Source of the DNA: Chryseobacterium jejuense | Lineage (GTDB): Bacteria > Bacteroidota > Bacteroidia > Flavobacteriales > Weeksellaceae | Direction of reading: 5' to 3' | Assembly (NCBI RefSeq): GCF_017877355.1 | Contig: NZ_JAGIPR010000001.1 | Span: 682,001 to 746,000 of the forward strand | Length of the DNA: 64,000 nucleotides | Part shown: positions 45,660 to 54,658 of the stretch, piece by piece | Position numbering within the stretch: the stretch's first letter is position 1 | Layout: the number at the start of each line of letters is the position of its first letter | Notes under the pieces: model-generated | The model's input: only the letters and a program-made list of their open reading frames with translations | Databases searched by the model: none | What the model was told of the DNA's origin: nothing | Made by a program: the position numbers and the translations under genes

Positions 45660-46625
45660 ATGAAACAGGCTATCAGAATGCTGGCATTGGGATTATTATT
45701 TTTGGGATTAGATTTTTTGAAAGGTCAAATACCCCAAAACTATATTTATACTTCATCTGGAGATCTGCAGAATATAGAAAAAATGATTGTACGAAAAGAT
45801 ATTGGAGGAGTACAGATTGTCTATAACTGGAGAGCTTTGGAGACTTCAAAAGATGTTTATGATTTTTCAGGTATTGAAAAAGATTTAGAGTATTTGACTT
45901 CTTTAGATAAAAAGTTGTTTATACAGCTCCAGGACAGGTTTTTTGAGCCTCAGGCAAGATATGTTCCTGATTATATTTTGAATGGGAAGGAATATACCGG
46001 TGGGCTAGTGGCTCAATATGATAATCCAGGAGAAAATAAACCTGTTGGAAGTGGTTGGGTAACCCAGCAATGGAATCCTGCAGTTAGGGAAAGGTATCAA
46101 AAGCTGATAGGAGAGCTGGCGAAAAAGTTTGATGGGAGAATTCAGGGAATTAATCTTCCAGAAACTTCCATAGATATTGAAATGAAAAAGGACAAAACCG
46201 GATTTAGCTGTGATACATATTTTCAGGCTGAGTTGGATAATTTAAAATTTGCAAGACATGCGTTCAAAAAATCTTATGTATTACAATATGTTAATTTCTT
46301 TCCCTGTGAATGGGAAAATGATCATCAGTATATGTCCAGATTATTTGATTTTGCCGATAAAAATAATATAGGGTTGGGAGGACCGGATATTGTTCCTAAT
46401 AAAAATGCTCAGATGAAAAACTCATATCCCTTTTTTAATCAATATAAAGGAAAATTATCACTGGTCGCTATGGCAGTCCAGGAGCCTACTTTAACATATA
46501 AAAATCCAAAAACAAACGAGCCTTTTACAAAAGAAGAATTTGTGAATTATGCACAGGATTTCCTAGGAGTTAATATTATATTCTGGAGTGTAGAATCTCC
46601 ATGGTTAAGAGACGTTATTAATTAA
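45660..46625 (+). CDS. Glycoside-hydrolase-like TIM-barrel secreted protein (321 aa)
   Basis: I use the ATG at 45660, which yields MKQAIRMLALGLLFLGLDFL, a signal peptide; an earlier start adds 28 residues. The (beta/alpha)8 pattern is visible: GGVQIVYNWRALE, LFIQLQDRFF, IQGINLPETSID (possible acid/base Glu), GLGGPDIV, SLVAMAVQEPTL (possible nucleophile Glu) and NIIFWSVESPWL. This resembles GH42-like or GH-A clan proteins, but I cannot name a family. Monocistronic. Confidence 0.6.
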   Translation: MKQAIRMLALGLLFLGLDFLKGQIPQNYIYTSSGDLQNIEKMIVRKDIGGVQIVYNWRALETSKDVYDFSGIEKDLEYLTSLDKKLFIQLQDRFFEPQARYVPDYILNGKEYTGGLVAQYDNPGENKPVGSGWVTQQWNPAVRERYQKLIGELAKKFDGRIQGINLPETSIDIEMKKDKTGFSCDTYFQAELDNLKFARHAFKKSYVLQYVNFFPCEWENDHQYMSRLFDFADKNNIGLGGPDIVPNKNAQMKNSYPFFNQYKGKLSLVAMAVQEPTLTYKNPKTNEPFTKEEFVNYAQDFLGVNIIFWSVESPWLRDVIN

Positions 46626-46769
46626 TTCTTATTTTTCGACTGTATTTATTGTGTAAAATAAAAGGAAGTTGATACTATATAAGTAAGATGTTATGTCATT
46701 TTTAAATTTGACTTTTTTTGGAATACTTAAAGTTTCCAGCTTTACAGATATAAGGTACACTAAAGTCTA

Positions 46770-46800
46770 AAAGTGAAAAAATCAAAGATTTTTTCACTTT
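46770..46800 (-). terminator. Terminator of the DUF4256 gene
   Basis: AAAGTGAAAAAATC (46770-46783) pairs perfectly with GATTTTTTCACTTT (46787-46800) around AAA, 13 nt after the minus-strand stop. Confidence 0.9.
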
Positions 46801-46812
46801 ACCCTAAAACTC

Positions 46813-47370
46813 TCAAACTTTCAAACTCCCCCTAAATCCTCTGGCTGCATAATAAGAATCTGCACCATTATGATAATAGAAAACCGTGTTGTAGCGTCTG
46901 TCGCAGAAAACAGCACCACCATGTTCTCTGATTGCTGAAGGTGTTTGTACCCAACTGGACGTTTTCTGGTCGAACTTTCCAAGCTCCTGAAGCCTGCGAT
47001 ATTGTTCTTCGGTTAAAATTTCAATGCCCATTTCTGAAGCTTTATCTATGGCATTGCTTTCCGGCTTGTTGGCTTTTCGGGATTCCCAAGCAGGATAGTC
47101 GTAGCAAAGGCTTCTGCGTTTTGGACTTTCCGGAGAGCAGTCGAAGAAGAGGTATTCGTCTGTTTTTTGGTTGTAATCTACCACATCAGGTTCACCTTCT
47201 GTTTCTTCCATTTCGTTTAAAGACCATAGTTTTTCGGGATTAGATTCCAATTTGGTCTGAATTTTTTCCCATTTCAGGCCTTTGTGGCGGTTCATATTTT
47301 TTTCAAAACGGGTTTGCAGTACTTTTAAAAGGGCTTCGCTTTGTTCGGGTGTTAATTGTTTCTTTTTCAT
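46813..47370 (-). CDS. DUF4256 family protein (185 aa)
   Basis: Family marks are VLQTRFEKNMNRHKGLKWEK near the N-terminus, DCSPESPKRRSLCYDYPAWE in the middle and GGAVFCDRRYNTVFYYHNGA near the end. No signal peptide, so cytoplasmic. The family has no known activity; many members stand alone or with SRPBCC and YdeI genes, as here. It is the last gene of a five-gene minus-strand set starting at the ArsR gene. Confidence 0.9.
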   Translation of the reverse strand: MKKKQLTPEQSEALLKVLQTRFEKNMNRHKGLKWEKIQTKLESNPEKLWSLNEMEETEGEPDVVDYNQKTDEYLFFDCSPESPKRRSLCYDYPAWESRKANKPESNAIDKASEMGIEILTEEQYRRLQELGKFDQKTSSWVQTPSAIREHGGAVFCDRRYNTVFYYHNGADSYYAARGFRGSLKV

Positions 47371-47407
47371 ATCAAATTTTTAAGTGATTGATTTTAGACT
47401 AAAGTTA

Positions 47408-47806
47408 CTAAGATTGAGTGGAAATTTTTCTATCAGCAGGTCTGAAATACCATGAAATAATAACCAATACAAACAGTAAAACAGCAGGGAAGGTTCTTCC
47501 GGCAGTATCTCCAACAATTAGATGTGAAATAATGGCTCCGGACATCACAAAGAAAAATCCTGCGTAAGCCCATTCTTTTAATAGTAATCGTTTCGGGATA
47601 AGGATGGCGATAACCCCCAGCAGTTTCCAGACTCCGATGATGGTCATGAGATAAGCCGGATATCCAAGGTTTGTAAAATTGGCAAGTTCATCTTTATTTT
47701 TCATAAGTTGAACAATGGCTGTAGAAACCATGCCTAATGCCATCCAAAGGGTAAAAATCCAATAGATGATCTTTGTTTTTTTTTCTGATCGGTTTGATGT
47801 TTCCAT
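47408..47806 (-). CDS. DoxX-like membrane protein (132 aa)
   Basis: Four hydrophobic segments are seen (IIYWIFTLWMALGMVSTAIV, YLMTIIGVWKLLGVIAIL, WAYAGFFFVMSGAIISHLIV, FPAVLLFVLVIISWYF). The GVWKLLGVIAILIP motif is typical of the DoxX/DoxD-like family. It is an inner-membrane protein, and its role here is unknown. It lies 18 bp downstream of the YdeI-like gene, so likely in the same transcript. Confidence 0.88.
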   Translation of the reverse strand: METSNRSEKKTKIIYWIFTLWMALGMVSTAIVQLMKNKDELANFTNLGYPAYLMTIIGVWKLLGVIAILIPKRLLLKEWAYAGFFFVMSGAIISHLIVGDTAGRTFPAVLLFVLVIISWYFRPADRKISTQS

Positions 47807-47824
47807 ATTGATTAAGTTTTGTGA

Positions 47825-48403
47825 TTAGTCGTTAAGCCCTTTTCCGTTTAGGATTTGAGGGATGTATTTTTCAATTCTTGCTTCCCTGGTTTTAGACTGT
47901 TTGGCGGATGAGAAATAGAGTAGGTAAGCCCGTTGTCTTCCCTGTGTTAATCCTTCAAACGCTTCCTTTAATGCCAGATTTTCATCTAATCTTTGTTGAA
48001 ATTCCTCAACCATTTCAAAGTCCTTGGTTTTCTTCATTTCAACTTTTACCCCGGACTCTTCAATTTCTACAGCTTCAAACATATAGGCCTGAAGCTCCTT
48101 TTCAAGATCATTAATCTGGTGAATATTTGTAAAACGGACTTGTCTAGCAGCCTGCACATTTTCTGATTGCTGGATTAGAATTTGATCCGGATCTTTCATG
48201 AGTGCTCCCTTAAAAAAGAGTAGTGCACAATATTCTTTAAAACCGTGAATTAAGAAAATATTTTTCCCTTCATAGGTATAACAGGGACAGCCCCATTTTA
48301 AATCTTCTACCAATTCGGTACTTAAGGCAATTGTTCTTAATTTTTCAAATTCTTCTTTCCATTGTGTGGCTTTATCGAAGAAAAAATCAACTTTTGGATT
48401 CAT
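47825..48403 (-). CDS. YdeI/DUF1801-like protein (192 aa)
   Basis: The N-terminal DUF1801 part contains LVEDLKWGCPCYTYEGKNIF and LIHGFKEYCALLFFKGALMK. The C-terminal helical tail LTQGRQRAYLLYFSSAKQSK with KTREARIEKYIPQILNGKGL is the YdeI/OmpD-associated signature. The substrate is unknown; members are often near ArsR-SRPBCC genes, as in this set. Confidence 0.88.
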   Translation of the reverse strand: MNPKVDFFFDKATQWKEEFEKLRTIALSTELVEDLKWGCPCYTYEGKNIFLIHGFKEYCALLFFKGALMKDPDQILIQQSENVQAARQVRFTNIHQINDLEKELQAYMFEAVEIEESGVKVEMKKTKDFEMVEEFQQRLDENLALKEAFEGLTQGRQRAYLLYFSSAKQSKTREARIEKYIPQILNGKGLND

Positions 48404-48479
48404 GATTTTTGGTTTGAGGGTTCTTGGGTTTTAGATTGGGAGAGTAAATAGCGTTCAAAGTTTGATGTTTAAAGTTCAA

Positions 48480-48600
48480 GGTTGTTGTCCTTTCACTGAA
48501 GATTGAGCATTCACTTGCGAAGTAAAATTCCCTATTGGCATTCACAATGTAAACTATGGTATTCATGTCTCTCATCTCTTCGTCTATTATCTCTTCGTCT
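48480..48600. repeat. Direct repeat copy A between YdeI and SRPBCC genes
   Basis: GGTTGTTGTCCTTTCACTGA through TCACTTGCGAAGTAAAATT to TCTATTATCTCTTCGTCT recurs with a moderate number of changes at 49078-49205. Both copies lie in the spacers that separate otherwise close minus-strand genes. Confidence 0.75.
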
Positions 48601-49057
48601 CTCTAAACATTTCCTGTAAACGATTATGCGCCCTATTAATTCCCTGAGCGAATGGCATTTTCAGGTGCTGATCTCTGAAGTCTACGGATTTGTAAACAGT
48701 TTGGATGGTAATTTTGCTGGTGGTATCCGTTAGTTTTTCAAATTCTAAAAACTCAATCTGAACCGGAAAAGGCGTGTTTTCCATCTGAAAAGTTCTTATA
48801 ATTTTCTCATTCTGAACAAGGTTGTGAATAGTTCCATTGGCACTGAAGACCACATCACCTTGAGGATTTAACGTTTCGAAACGGTAACTTCCGTGTTGTT
48901 TGTTTTCAAATTTTGTCACTTTGGTTCCCATCCATTGTTCGAAAAGCTCAGCTTCTGTATAAGCTTTGAAGAGCAATTCTACAGGAAGATCAAATTCCCT
49001 GATGATGAAGATTTCCTGTTTTCCGTCTTCTGCGTGAATTTTTGTTTTAAGTTCCAT
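48587..49057 (-). CDS. SRPBCC/AHSA1-like START-domain protein (156 aa)
   Basis: The fold is the AHSA1 type: FIIREFDLPVELLFKAYTEA, LFEQWMGTKVTKFE and the C-terminal helix MPFAQGINRAHNRLQEMF. Such proteins bind small hydrophobic ligands and commonly pair with ArsR regulators, as they do here. The next upstream gene is the ArsR gene at 49218, separated by a repeat-containing spacer. Confidence 0.9.
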   Translation of the reverse strand: MELKTKIHAEDGKQEIFIIREFDLPVELLFKAYTEAELFEQWMGTKVTKFENKQHGSYRFETLNPQGDVVFSANGTIHNLVQNEKIIRTFQMENTPFPVQIEFLEFEKLTDTTSKITIQTVYKSVDFRDQHLKMPFAQGINRAHNRLQEMFRETKR

Positions 49058-49077
49058 ATTTTGAGTGTTAGGGTTTA

Positions 49078-49205
49078 AGGTTGTTATTCTTTCACTGGTG
49101 ATTGGCGATTCACTTGCGAAGCAAAATTGACTATTGATAGTAACAAGTTAAACTTTGAAGTCATTGTCTATAGTTTCTCTGTCTATTATCTCTTCGTCTA
49201 TCATC
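49078..49205. repeat. Direct repeat copy B between SRPBCC and ArsR genes
   Basis: Related to 48480-48600: GGTTGTTATTCTTTCACTGG, TCACTTGCGAAGCAAAATTG and TCTATTATCTCTTCGTCTA are shared. Confidence 0.75.
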
Positions 49206-49217
49206 TTTTATCTCTTA

Positions 49218-49547
49218 TTACTCATTTTTCAAGTTCTGATACGCTTTCATCACACTTTCCAGTTTATTGAATTTCTCATCCCACATTTTGCGGAAGGGCT
49301 CTATAAAATTGGCTATTTCTTTCATTTTATGGGGATTAAGGTGGTAAATGATTTCACGGCCGTTCTGTTCCGATCTCAATAGTTCACATTCTGTAAGGAT
49401 CTGAAGATGTTTGGAAACTGTAGGTCTTGCGGTATCGAAATTGGAAGCAATGGCTCCTGCAGTCATGGATTGCGCAGCCACCAGCATCAAAATAGATCTT
49501 CTGGTAGGGTCTGCGATTGCCTGAAAAACATCTCTTCTTAAATTCAT
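49218..49547 (-). CDS. ArsR-family winged-HTH regulator (109 aa)
   Basis: The full short ArsR layout is present: [20 protein letters not shown], a turn, then the recognition helix [20 protein letters not shown] and wing [13 protein letters not shown]. Metal-binding CxC motifs of true arsenic sensors are absent, so this is the SRPBCC-associated subgroup. It is the first gene of the minus-strand set, with a strong promoter overlapped by two palindromes (49551-49592), which suggests autoregulation. Confidence 0.92.
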   Translation of the reverse strand: MNLRRDVFQAIADPTRRSILMLVAAQSMTAGAIASNFDTARPTVSKHLQILTECELLRSEQNGREIIYHLNPHKMKEIANFIEPFRKMWDEKFNKLESVMKAYQNLKNE

Positions 49548-49550
49548 TGT

Positions 49551-49592
49551 GTAGTTATTTGACTACAAATATATGTGTAGTTATTTAGCTAC
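49551..49592. promoter_or_regulatory. Twin palindromic operators of the ArsR gene
   Basis: GTAGTTATTTGACTAC (49551-49566) and GTAGTTATTTAGCTAC (49577-49592) have GTAG/CTAC arms around a shared core, 26 bp apart. One covers the start side of the -7 element, the other the spacer between -33 and -7. Confidence 0.65.
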
Positions 49593-49596
49593 GCAA
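49566..49596 (-). promoter_or_regulatory. Promoter of the ArsR operon
   Basis: Minus-strand TTG (49596-49594), a 20-bp spacer, then TATATTTG (49573-49566): a perfect Bacteroidota consensus, 18 nt before the start codon. Confidence 0.75.
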
Positions 49597-49671
49597 GTTT
49601 TTTTTGAGAAATTAAAGCAGCTCTCAAATAAAGGGGTAGTATATACCAATAAATTATAAAATATATTTACA

Positions 49672-49679
49672 TATTTTTG
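49672..49679 (+). promoter_or_regulatory. -7 element of the GHKL/Dcm operon
   Basis: TATTTTTG matches TAnnTTTG, 51 nt before the ATG of the first operon gene. No clear TTG lies at the expected distance. Confidence 0.45.
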
Positions 49680-49730
49680 TTCGCCAAATTAAATTAACAT
49701 ATATTTATAAAAAGCCTTTATCTATACAAT

Positions 49731-52364
49731 ATGAAATTTACATTTAATCCACGAATACTAAGACATTTAGGATATGAATTGATAACTTCAGATGAGATTG
49801 CTATTACAGAGTTGATAAAAAACTCATATGATGCAAGAGCAGAGAATGTTTATGTTCAATTTCTTTCTACAATTGAAAATTTTGATGAAAATAAAAGTAA
49901 AGTTAAAATCCCTGAATTTATATATGACTCCGTTAAAAAACTAAACTCAAGCGGAATTATTGTAATAGAGGATGATGGTAAAGGTATGACTTACGATGTT
50001 TTAAAAAAAGGTTTTTTTGAAGTAGGTTCTACGTTGAAAAAGAATGAAAAGAATGATTTAGAGGAAAATGATAATAATATAATTTTAGGGGATAAAGGTA
50101 TTGGAAGACTTGCTGCACAACGAATAGCTCCTATTATAATTGTTGAGAGTGCTGCAAAAGGTACCCATACTACTAATATTGTTGAAGTAGAATGGGATAA
50201 ATTCATTAATAATATTAATTTTGAGGCCCCTGAATGGACCGGGGACTTGACTGAGGATATAGCATATACCAGGTTATGGCTAATAGGAACGGATGATAAT
50301 TCAATTGACTTTAATCGATTTTCTGAACTAAAGGAAGATTTTGAAGTAGATTTATTTGGAAATATGGGTCCAAGTCTTGGAACAAGATTAATTATTAAAA
50401 GTGAGTTACAAACGGCATTAGGTTTTCTTTACTCTCCATTTGAAACTAATAAAAGCCTCATTAATATTGACATCTCTGTAAATGGAGTACCTATCAGGTT
50501 AGATTTTAATTATCAAGCATTAAATGTAGCAGAATCTATACACTCCTTTAAATCCACTTTGATTTTTGACGAATCAGGGAAACCAATTGATATAAAATTT
50601 GATTTAAGATTTGATATTCGTCCATGGTTTATTGAAAGAATACATCATAGGGAACTTGGAAATGTATTATATCAAGACTGGAAGCGTTCATCGTTAGATT
50701 ATTATAAATTATATCAAAAATATAAAGACGAATATGAATTGAATCTTTCTGAAAGTTTTCTTCTATCTACAGAATTAAATAAATGGAAAAAGAAAAATGG
50801 GAATAAAAATATTGATAGTCAGCTTTTTATTGAGTCAATATTAAAACTTGCTCCTCTTGAAGGAAAAATTTATTCATTCAAAAGAGATATTTCGCTAATG
50901 AATATGGCAAGAAGATCAGCTATAGAAAATGGTTATATTGATCCGTCAACAAAAATTAACTATGATATCAGACCTTTTCTAGCTTCAAATAATGGTATAA
51001 AATTGTATCGTAATTCTTTTAGAATTGCAACAATTGGTAATAAAGATAATGATTGGTTAGAATTACAACAAAAAAGAACATCAGGTCAACAGTTTTACAG
51101 ATTTGAACTAGGTAATGTAGTTGGTTACATAAAAATAAATGATAAAAAGCAAGAGTATATATATGAAACAAGTTCAAGGGAGCATTTAACTGATAATATT
51201 TATGCCGAATCATTAAGGATTACCTTAAATGAAATTTTGGAAATATTTTCTCCCAATTTTTCAAAATTAGCTGTTGAATTAACAAAACGTTTCTTGAGCC
51301 TGGAGCCGAATTGGATACCCGAAAATACGGAAGAAGAAATTCAACATGAAGTTGATAAAGCTAAGGAAATATTTGAAGCTGCTAAAAGAAATATGGCAGC
51401 AATACAAGTAGCAATTACAGCTATAAAAGATAATATTGATCTTGATTCTGAAGAGAAAATAGCATCAGTGAAGAAAGTATTTAAAACATTAGAACCTGTT
51501 GCACTCAATTTTGAACAAAATATTGAAGATACAACTCGATCTTTAAAAAGTGCAAATATGTTACTTGAGGTTGCTAAGCAAGAACAGGTCAGAATAAAAA
51601 CAGAAGCTTATAATAGCTATAAATTGATGGCTAATGGTCTAGTTACAGAAATAATTACGCATGAACTTCATTCTTTACTAAATAATTCAGAGGAAGAAGG
51701 TAAAAGGTATGATGAGCATTTTCAGATTATTGAAAAATATTTCCTGGAAAATGAACTTTATGATATTAATAGAATTCACGTTCAACCCGTCAAAAAAAAA
51801 TTCGAACACTTGTTTAACAAAATGGGCGACCTAGCCCAGTTCTATTCATTTCTAGATAAAACATTTATTAAGAGCGAAGGTAATAGAGCATTACTTCCAA
51901 CCGATGTTAAGAGTGAATTGGAAATTATAATTGAACGATTTAAATTTAGGTTAGAAAGACATAGAATTAATATTGATGTTTCATCAGTAGATATTGTTTG
52001 GGAAGTGCCTAAAGGAGCATTATTACATGTGTTTTATAATCTTATTGATAACTCTATATATTGGATTAAACAACGTCAAAAATTATCAAAATCAAATAAA
52101 AAATATGAAAGATCTCAATCTGACTCTATTGTAATTAGATCTACTTCTTCAAATACTCTGCAATTTTATGATACAGGTACTGGAGTATTAGATAAATATC
52201 AACATATTTTGTTTAATGAATTAGTATCTGGAAAACAAGATGGTCGTGGTATGGGATTGTATATAGTTAGACAATTTCTTAAATCTTTTGGAGGGAATAT
52301 TGAATTGCTTCCTTTGAAAAATGAATATGACCATCGTTATATTTTCGAAATTAATTTGAAGTAA
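49731..52364 (+). CDS. Dual GHKL ATPase: MORC/MutL-like N-terminus plus histidine-kinase-like C-terminus (877 aa)
   Basis: The N-terminal Bergerat fold shows the N-box ITELIKNSYDAR (Glu27, Asn31, Asp34), the G1 box IEDDGKGM (residues 79-86) and G2 GDKGIGRLAA (120-129), the pattern of MutL/MORC/Hsp90 ATPases. A long middle region follows, with a coiled-coil stretch near 540-640. The C-terminus looks like a sensor kinase: possible phospho-His at His644 in ITHELHSLLNNS, N-box HVFYNLIDNSIYWI near 770, G1 YDTGTGV and G2 GRGMGLYIVRQFLKSFGG near 838. No membrane segment is seen, so it is cytoplasmic. It starts a three-gene operon with a receiver-like protein and a C5 methyltransferase. Sensing plus phosphotransfer is inferred. 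Confidence 0.85.
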   Translation: MKFTFNPRILRHLGYELITSDEIAITELIKNSYDARAENVYVQFLSTIENFDENKSKVKIPEFIYDSVKKLNSSGIIVIEDDGKGMTYDVLKKGFFEVGSTLKKNEKNDLEENDNNIILGDKGIGRLAAQRIAPIIIVESAAKGTHTTNIVEVEWDKFINNINFEAPEWTGDLTEDIAYTRLWLIGTDDNSIDFNRFSELKEDFEVDLFGNMGPSLGTRLIIKSELQTALGFLYSPFETNKSLINIDISVNGVPIRLDFNYQALNVAESIHSFKSTLIFDESGKPIDIKFDLRFDIRPWFIERIHHRELGNVLYQDWKRSSLDYYKLYQKYKDEYELNLSESFLLSTELNKWKKKNGNKNIDSQLFIESILKLAPLEGKIYSFKRDISLMNMARRSAIENGYIDPSTKINYDIRPFLASNNGIKLYRNSFRIATIGNKDNDWLELQQKRTSGQQFYRFELGNVVGYIKINDKKQEYIYETSSREHLTDNIYAESLRITLNEILEIFSPNFSKLAVELTKRFLSLEPNWIPENTEEEIQHEVDKAKEIFEAAKRNMAAIQVAITAIKDNIDLDSEEKIASVKKVFKTLEPVALNFEQNIEDTTRSLKSANMLLEVAKQEQVRIKTEAYNSYKLMANGLVTEIITHELHSLLNNSEEEGKRYDEHFQIIEKYFLENELYDINRIHVQPVKKKFEHLFNKMGDLAQFYSFLDKTFIKSEGNRALLPTDVKSELEIIIERFKFRLERHRINIDVSSVDIVWEVPKGALLHVFYNLIDNSIYWIKQRQKLSKSNKKYERSQSDSIVIRSTSSNTLQFYDTGTGVLDKYQHILFNELVSGKQDGRGMGLYIVRQFLKSFGGNIELLPLKNEYDHRYIFEINLK

Positions 52365-52372
52365 TTGTTGAA

Positions 52373-54658
52373 ATGATGATTAAATTTAAGGAATTAATTA
52401 AAAATTTACGTGCTTTCACAATTCTTATTGTTGAGAATGATTTCACTTATATAGAAAATAGTGAGGAAATAGTTGGAAGATTATGTCTTTCAAAATCTAA
52501 AATCCCAATGATATCTGAAAAGTTGAGATTAGGGGGGTATGAAGATGTTGAAAACAAAATAAATGCTTTTTTTGATAGTCTAGATCAAATAGGAGATTCA
52601 CATGATCTTACATTACTAGATAAAATTGGTCCTAGCTCATTTAACCATTATTTAGATAAAATTAATCAGTCAGGAATAGCTAATGATCTAATGTCAATCA
52701 TTACGAAAGAAATTAATGACGATAATAGTAATGAATTTAAAAATATCTTTTTCAATAGTGGTATTTTAGATTTTGAATCTTTAGGTGATTATAATGATAT
52801 AATTAAAACAATAAACTCAATACCTGATTGTCAGATTATTTTCAGAAAAGAATATCCATCTGAAGATAAAATAGATGAACTTTTACAAGAACTTGAAATT
52901 ACCTTTAAAGAAACAAAAAGTAATTTTTGTCTTTCAATAATTGATAAGCTTTTAGGAAGAGGAGATGATGGAGGTAGAGAATTAATTGAAACAATAGTAA
53001 AAGCACATAAAGAGCAGAACGAACTAAAACATATTTGTTGCCTATACACAAGTAAGCCGGGAGAGAACTTGTCTTTGAATTTGTATGAGGAATATTTTAT
53101 ACAAGAAGTTAGAAAGAATTCTAATGCAGAAACTATAAATAAGATTACCAGCATATTAGCACAATGTGCTTATGCAGAGGTTTTCAATTCATTAAGAGTG
53201 AAAACAATTGAGAGTGCAGAAAAAACCTTAGAAATTGTACTTAAAAATCAGAAAAATATAAAGTATATAATTGATAAGTCACATGAAGAGGGTATACCGC
53301 CATATGATGCCATAAAATATTGGAATACACTATCTATTCAAAATGAATTTGATAGTAGAGAAATCGAAGACTTTAGATTCATTGCAAGTTTAGCCTCTTT
53401 ATTTAATAAAAAATATTTAGATGACAATCCAAACCTCCCACAAGTTGGAAGAGAATTGAAACTACTTAATACTTACGAACTTTTTGATTATAATGTAAAT
53501 AAAAAACATTTACCAATTGCTCCAGGTGATATTTGGGAATCTAATGGCAATTATTATATTCTAGTAGGACAGTTATGTGATCTCTTACTTAGAGGAGGAA
53601 GTAATAAGAGAAAATCTAAAATTGCGGAGTTGTTTAAAATTGAATTTGGTAGACATTCCGATCAAAAACATAAATATGATATTATAATAGATAGTGGTAA
53701 GAAAATTATATACATAGATTATTTTCTAAAAAATGGTTCTGATGTACATGAAACATTAAAAATAGATATTTCAACACCAAATATATGCTTTGCAGATCTA
53801 AGTATTTTGGATTTATCAATGTTTAATGAATCAGGAGAATGTTCTATAAATATTGATGAGTGCTTAAACGAAGATGTTAAACTTGTCCTACCTACAGGAA
53901 AAGATGTTTATTATGAAGCCTTAAGAGAGAATTATATTGAGATGAAAAAAATATCATTTGAACATATTTTAGGAATGCTAGATATTTTAGAGCCATTGGA
54001 TTTTTCTAAATTTAAATTTGAAAAAGAAGGATCTATAATTAGCCATAAGATAAAACGTATTTGTAGATTGAAAGGCAGATATTTTGATTCTCTATATAAT
54101 AATTACTTGAATAATAAGGGGAGAATCGATCTTAATTTAATAGACAATATAGAAGAGGAAGTTGAAGCAATTATATTAAATTTTGAATTAGGTGAAGGTA
54201 TAGATTCAAAACATGAACTTAGAGATTTTCATCTGTATAAGTCAAAAAAAGATAAATATATAAAGTTGTCTGATTTAAAACTTAGACTTCCTGCATATGA
54301 AAAATTATTTTCATATGCTCAGTCTGAAAAATTAACTATGGATTCTAAATTACAATATGAGCTCATAGAAAATAATGAGGGAATTTACACATTGCAATAT
54401 AAGTATCATTTCAACAATAAAGATTATAGTTCAAAATCTTTATTTAGTTTTAAAGATCTTTTTAGTAAGACTAGACCTGATGCTGAAGGTAAATTTTTAA
54501 TTGAAGGTAATGATGAAGAGCTAAGCTTTATTGAGGAAGGACACCCAAAACGAAAGATAAGTATTGAAGAATTAAAGAAAGGTATTTTTGTTCCTGATGA
54601 AAAGCAAAAATTAAAACTTATAAATGGTGTTTTAGAAAGAGAAGTATATGAAGAATAA
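52373..54658 (+). CDS. Protein of unknown function with a possible receiver-like N-terminus (761 aa)
   Basis: I do not recognise the whole protein. The N-terminus AFTILIVENDFTYIE resembles the first strand and acidic pair of a response-regulator receiver. After about 150 residues come CLSIIDKLLGRGDDGGRELI (possible phospho-acceptor Asp191) and HICCLYTSKPG (Thr226), like strands 3 and 4. If real, this is a receiver split by an insertion. The remaining 500 residues are mixed alpha/beta with an acidic tail (FIEEGHPKRKISIEEL). It lies 8 bp after the dual GHKL gene and overlaps the methyltransferase gene by 11 bp, so tight co-translation is likely. Function in a modification or defence system is inferred. 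Confidence 0.7.
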   Translation: MMIKFKELIKNLRAFTILIVENDFTYIENSEEIVGRLCLSKSKIPMISEKLRLGGYEDVENKINAFFDSLDQIGDSHDLTLLDKIGPSSFNHYLDKINQSGIANDLMSIITKEINDDNSNEFKNIFFNSGILDFESLGDYNDIIKTINSIPDCQIIFRKEYPSEDKIDELLQELEITFKETKSNFCLSIIDKLLGRGDDGGRELIETIVKAHKEQNELKHICCLYTSKPGENLSLNLYEEYFIQEVRKNSNAETINKITSILAQCAYAEVFNSLRVKTIESAEKTLEIVLKNQKNIKYIIDKSHEEGIPPYDAIKYWNTLSIQNEFDSREIEDFRFIASLASLFNKKYLDDNPNLPQVGRELKLLNTYELFDYNVNKKHLPIAPGDIWESNGNYYILVGQLCDLLLRGGSNKRKSKIAELFKIEFGRHSDQKHKYDIIIDSGKKIIYIDYFLKNGSDVHETLKIDISTPNICFADLSILDLSMFNESGECSINIDECLNEDVKLVLPTGKDVYYEALRENYIEMKKISFEHILGMLDILEPLDFSKFKFEKEGSIISHKIKRICRLKGRYFDSLYNNYLNNKGRIDLNLIDNIEEEVEAIILNFELGEGIDSKHELRDFHLYKSKKDKYIKLSDLKLRLPAYEKLFSYAQSEKLTMDSKLQYELIENNEGIYTLQYKYHFNNKDYSSKSLFSFKDLFSKTRPDAEGKFLIEGNDEELSFIEEGHPKRKISIEELKKGIFVPDEKQKLKLINGVLEREVYEE

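Noticed and set aside
48387..48575. 62-aa ORF on the minus strand in the spacer
   Set aside because: It falls in the repeat-containing spacer, overlaps the YdeI-like gene start and has no recognisable pattern.
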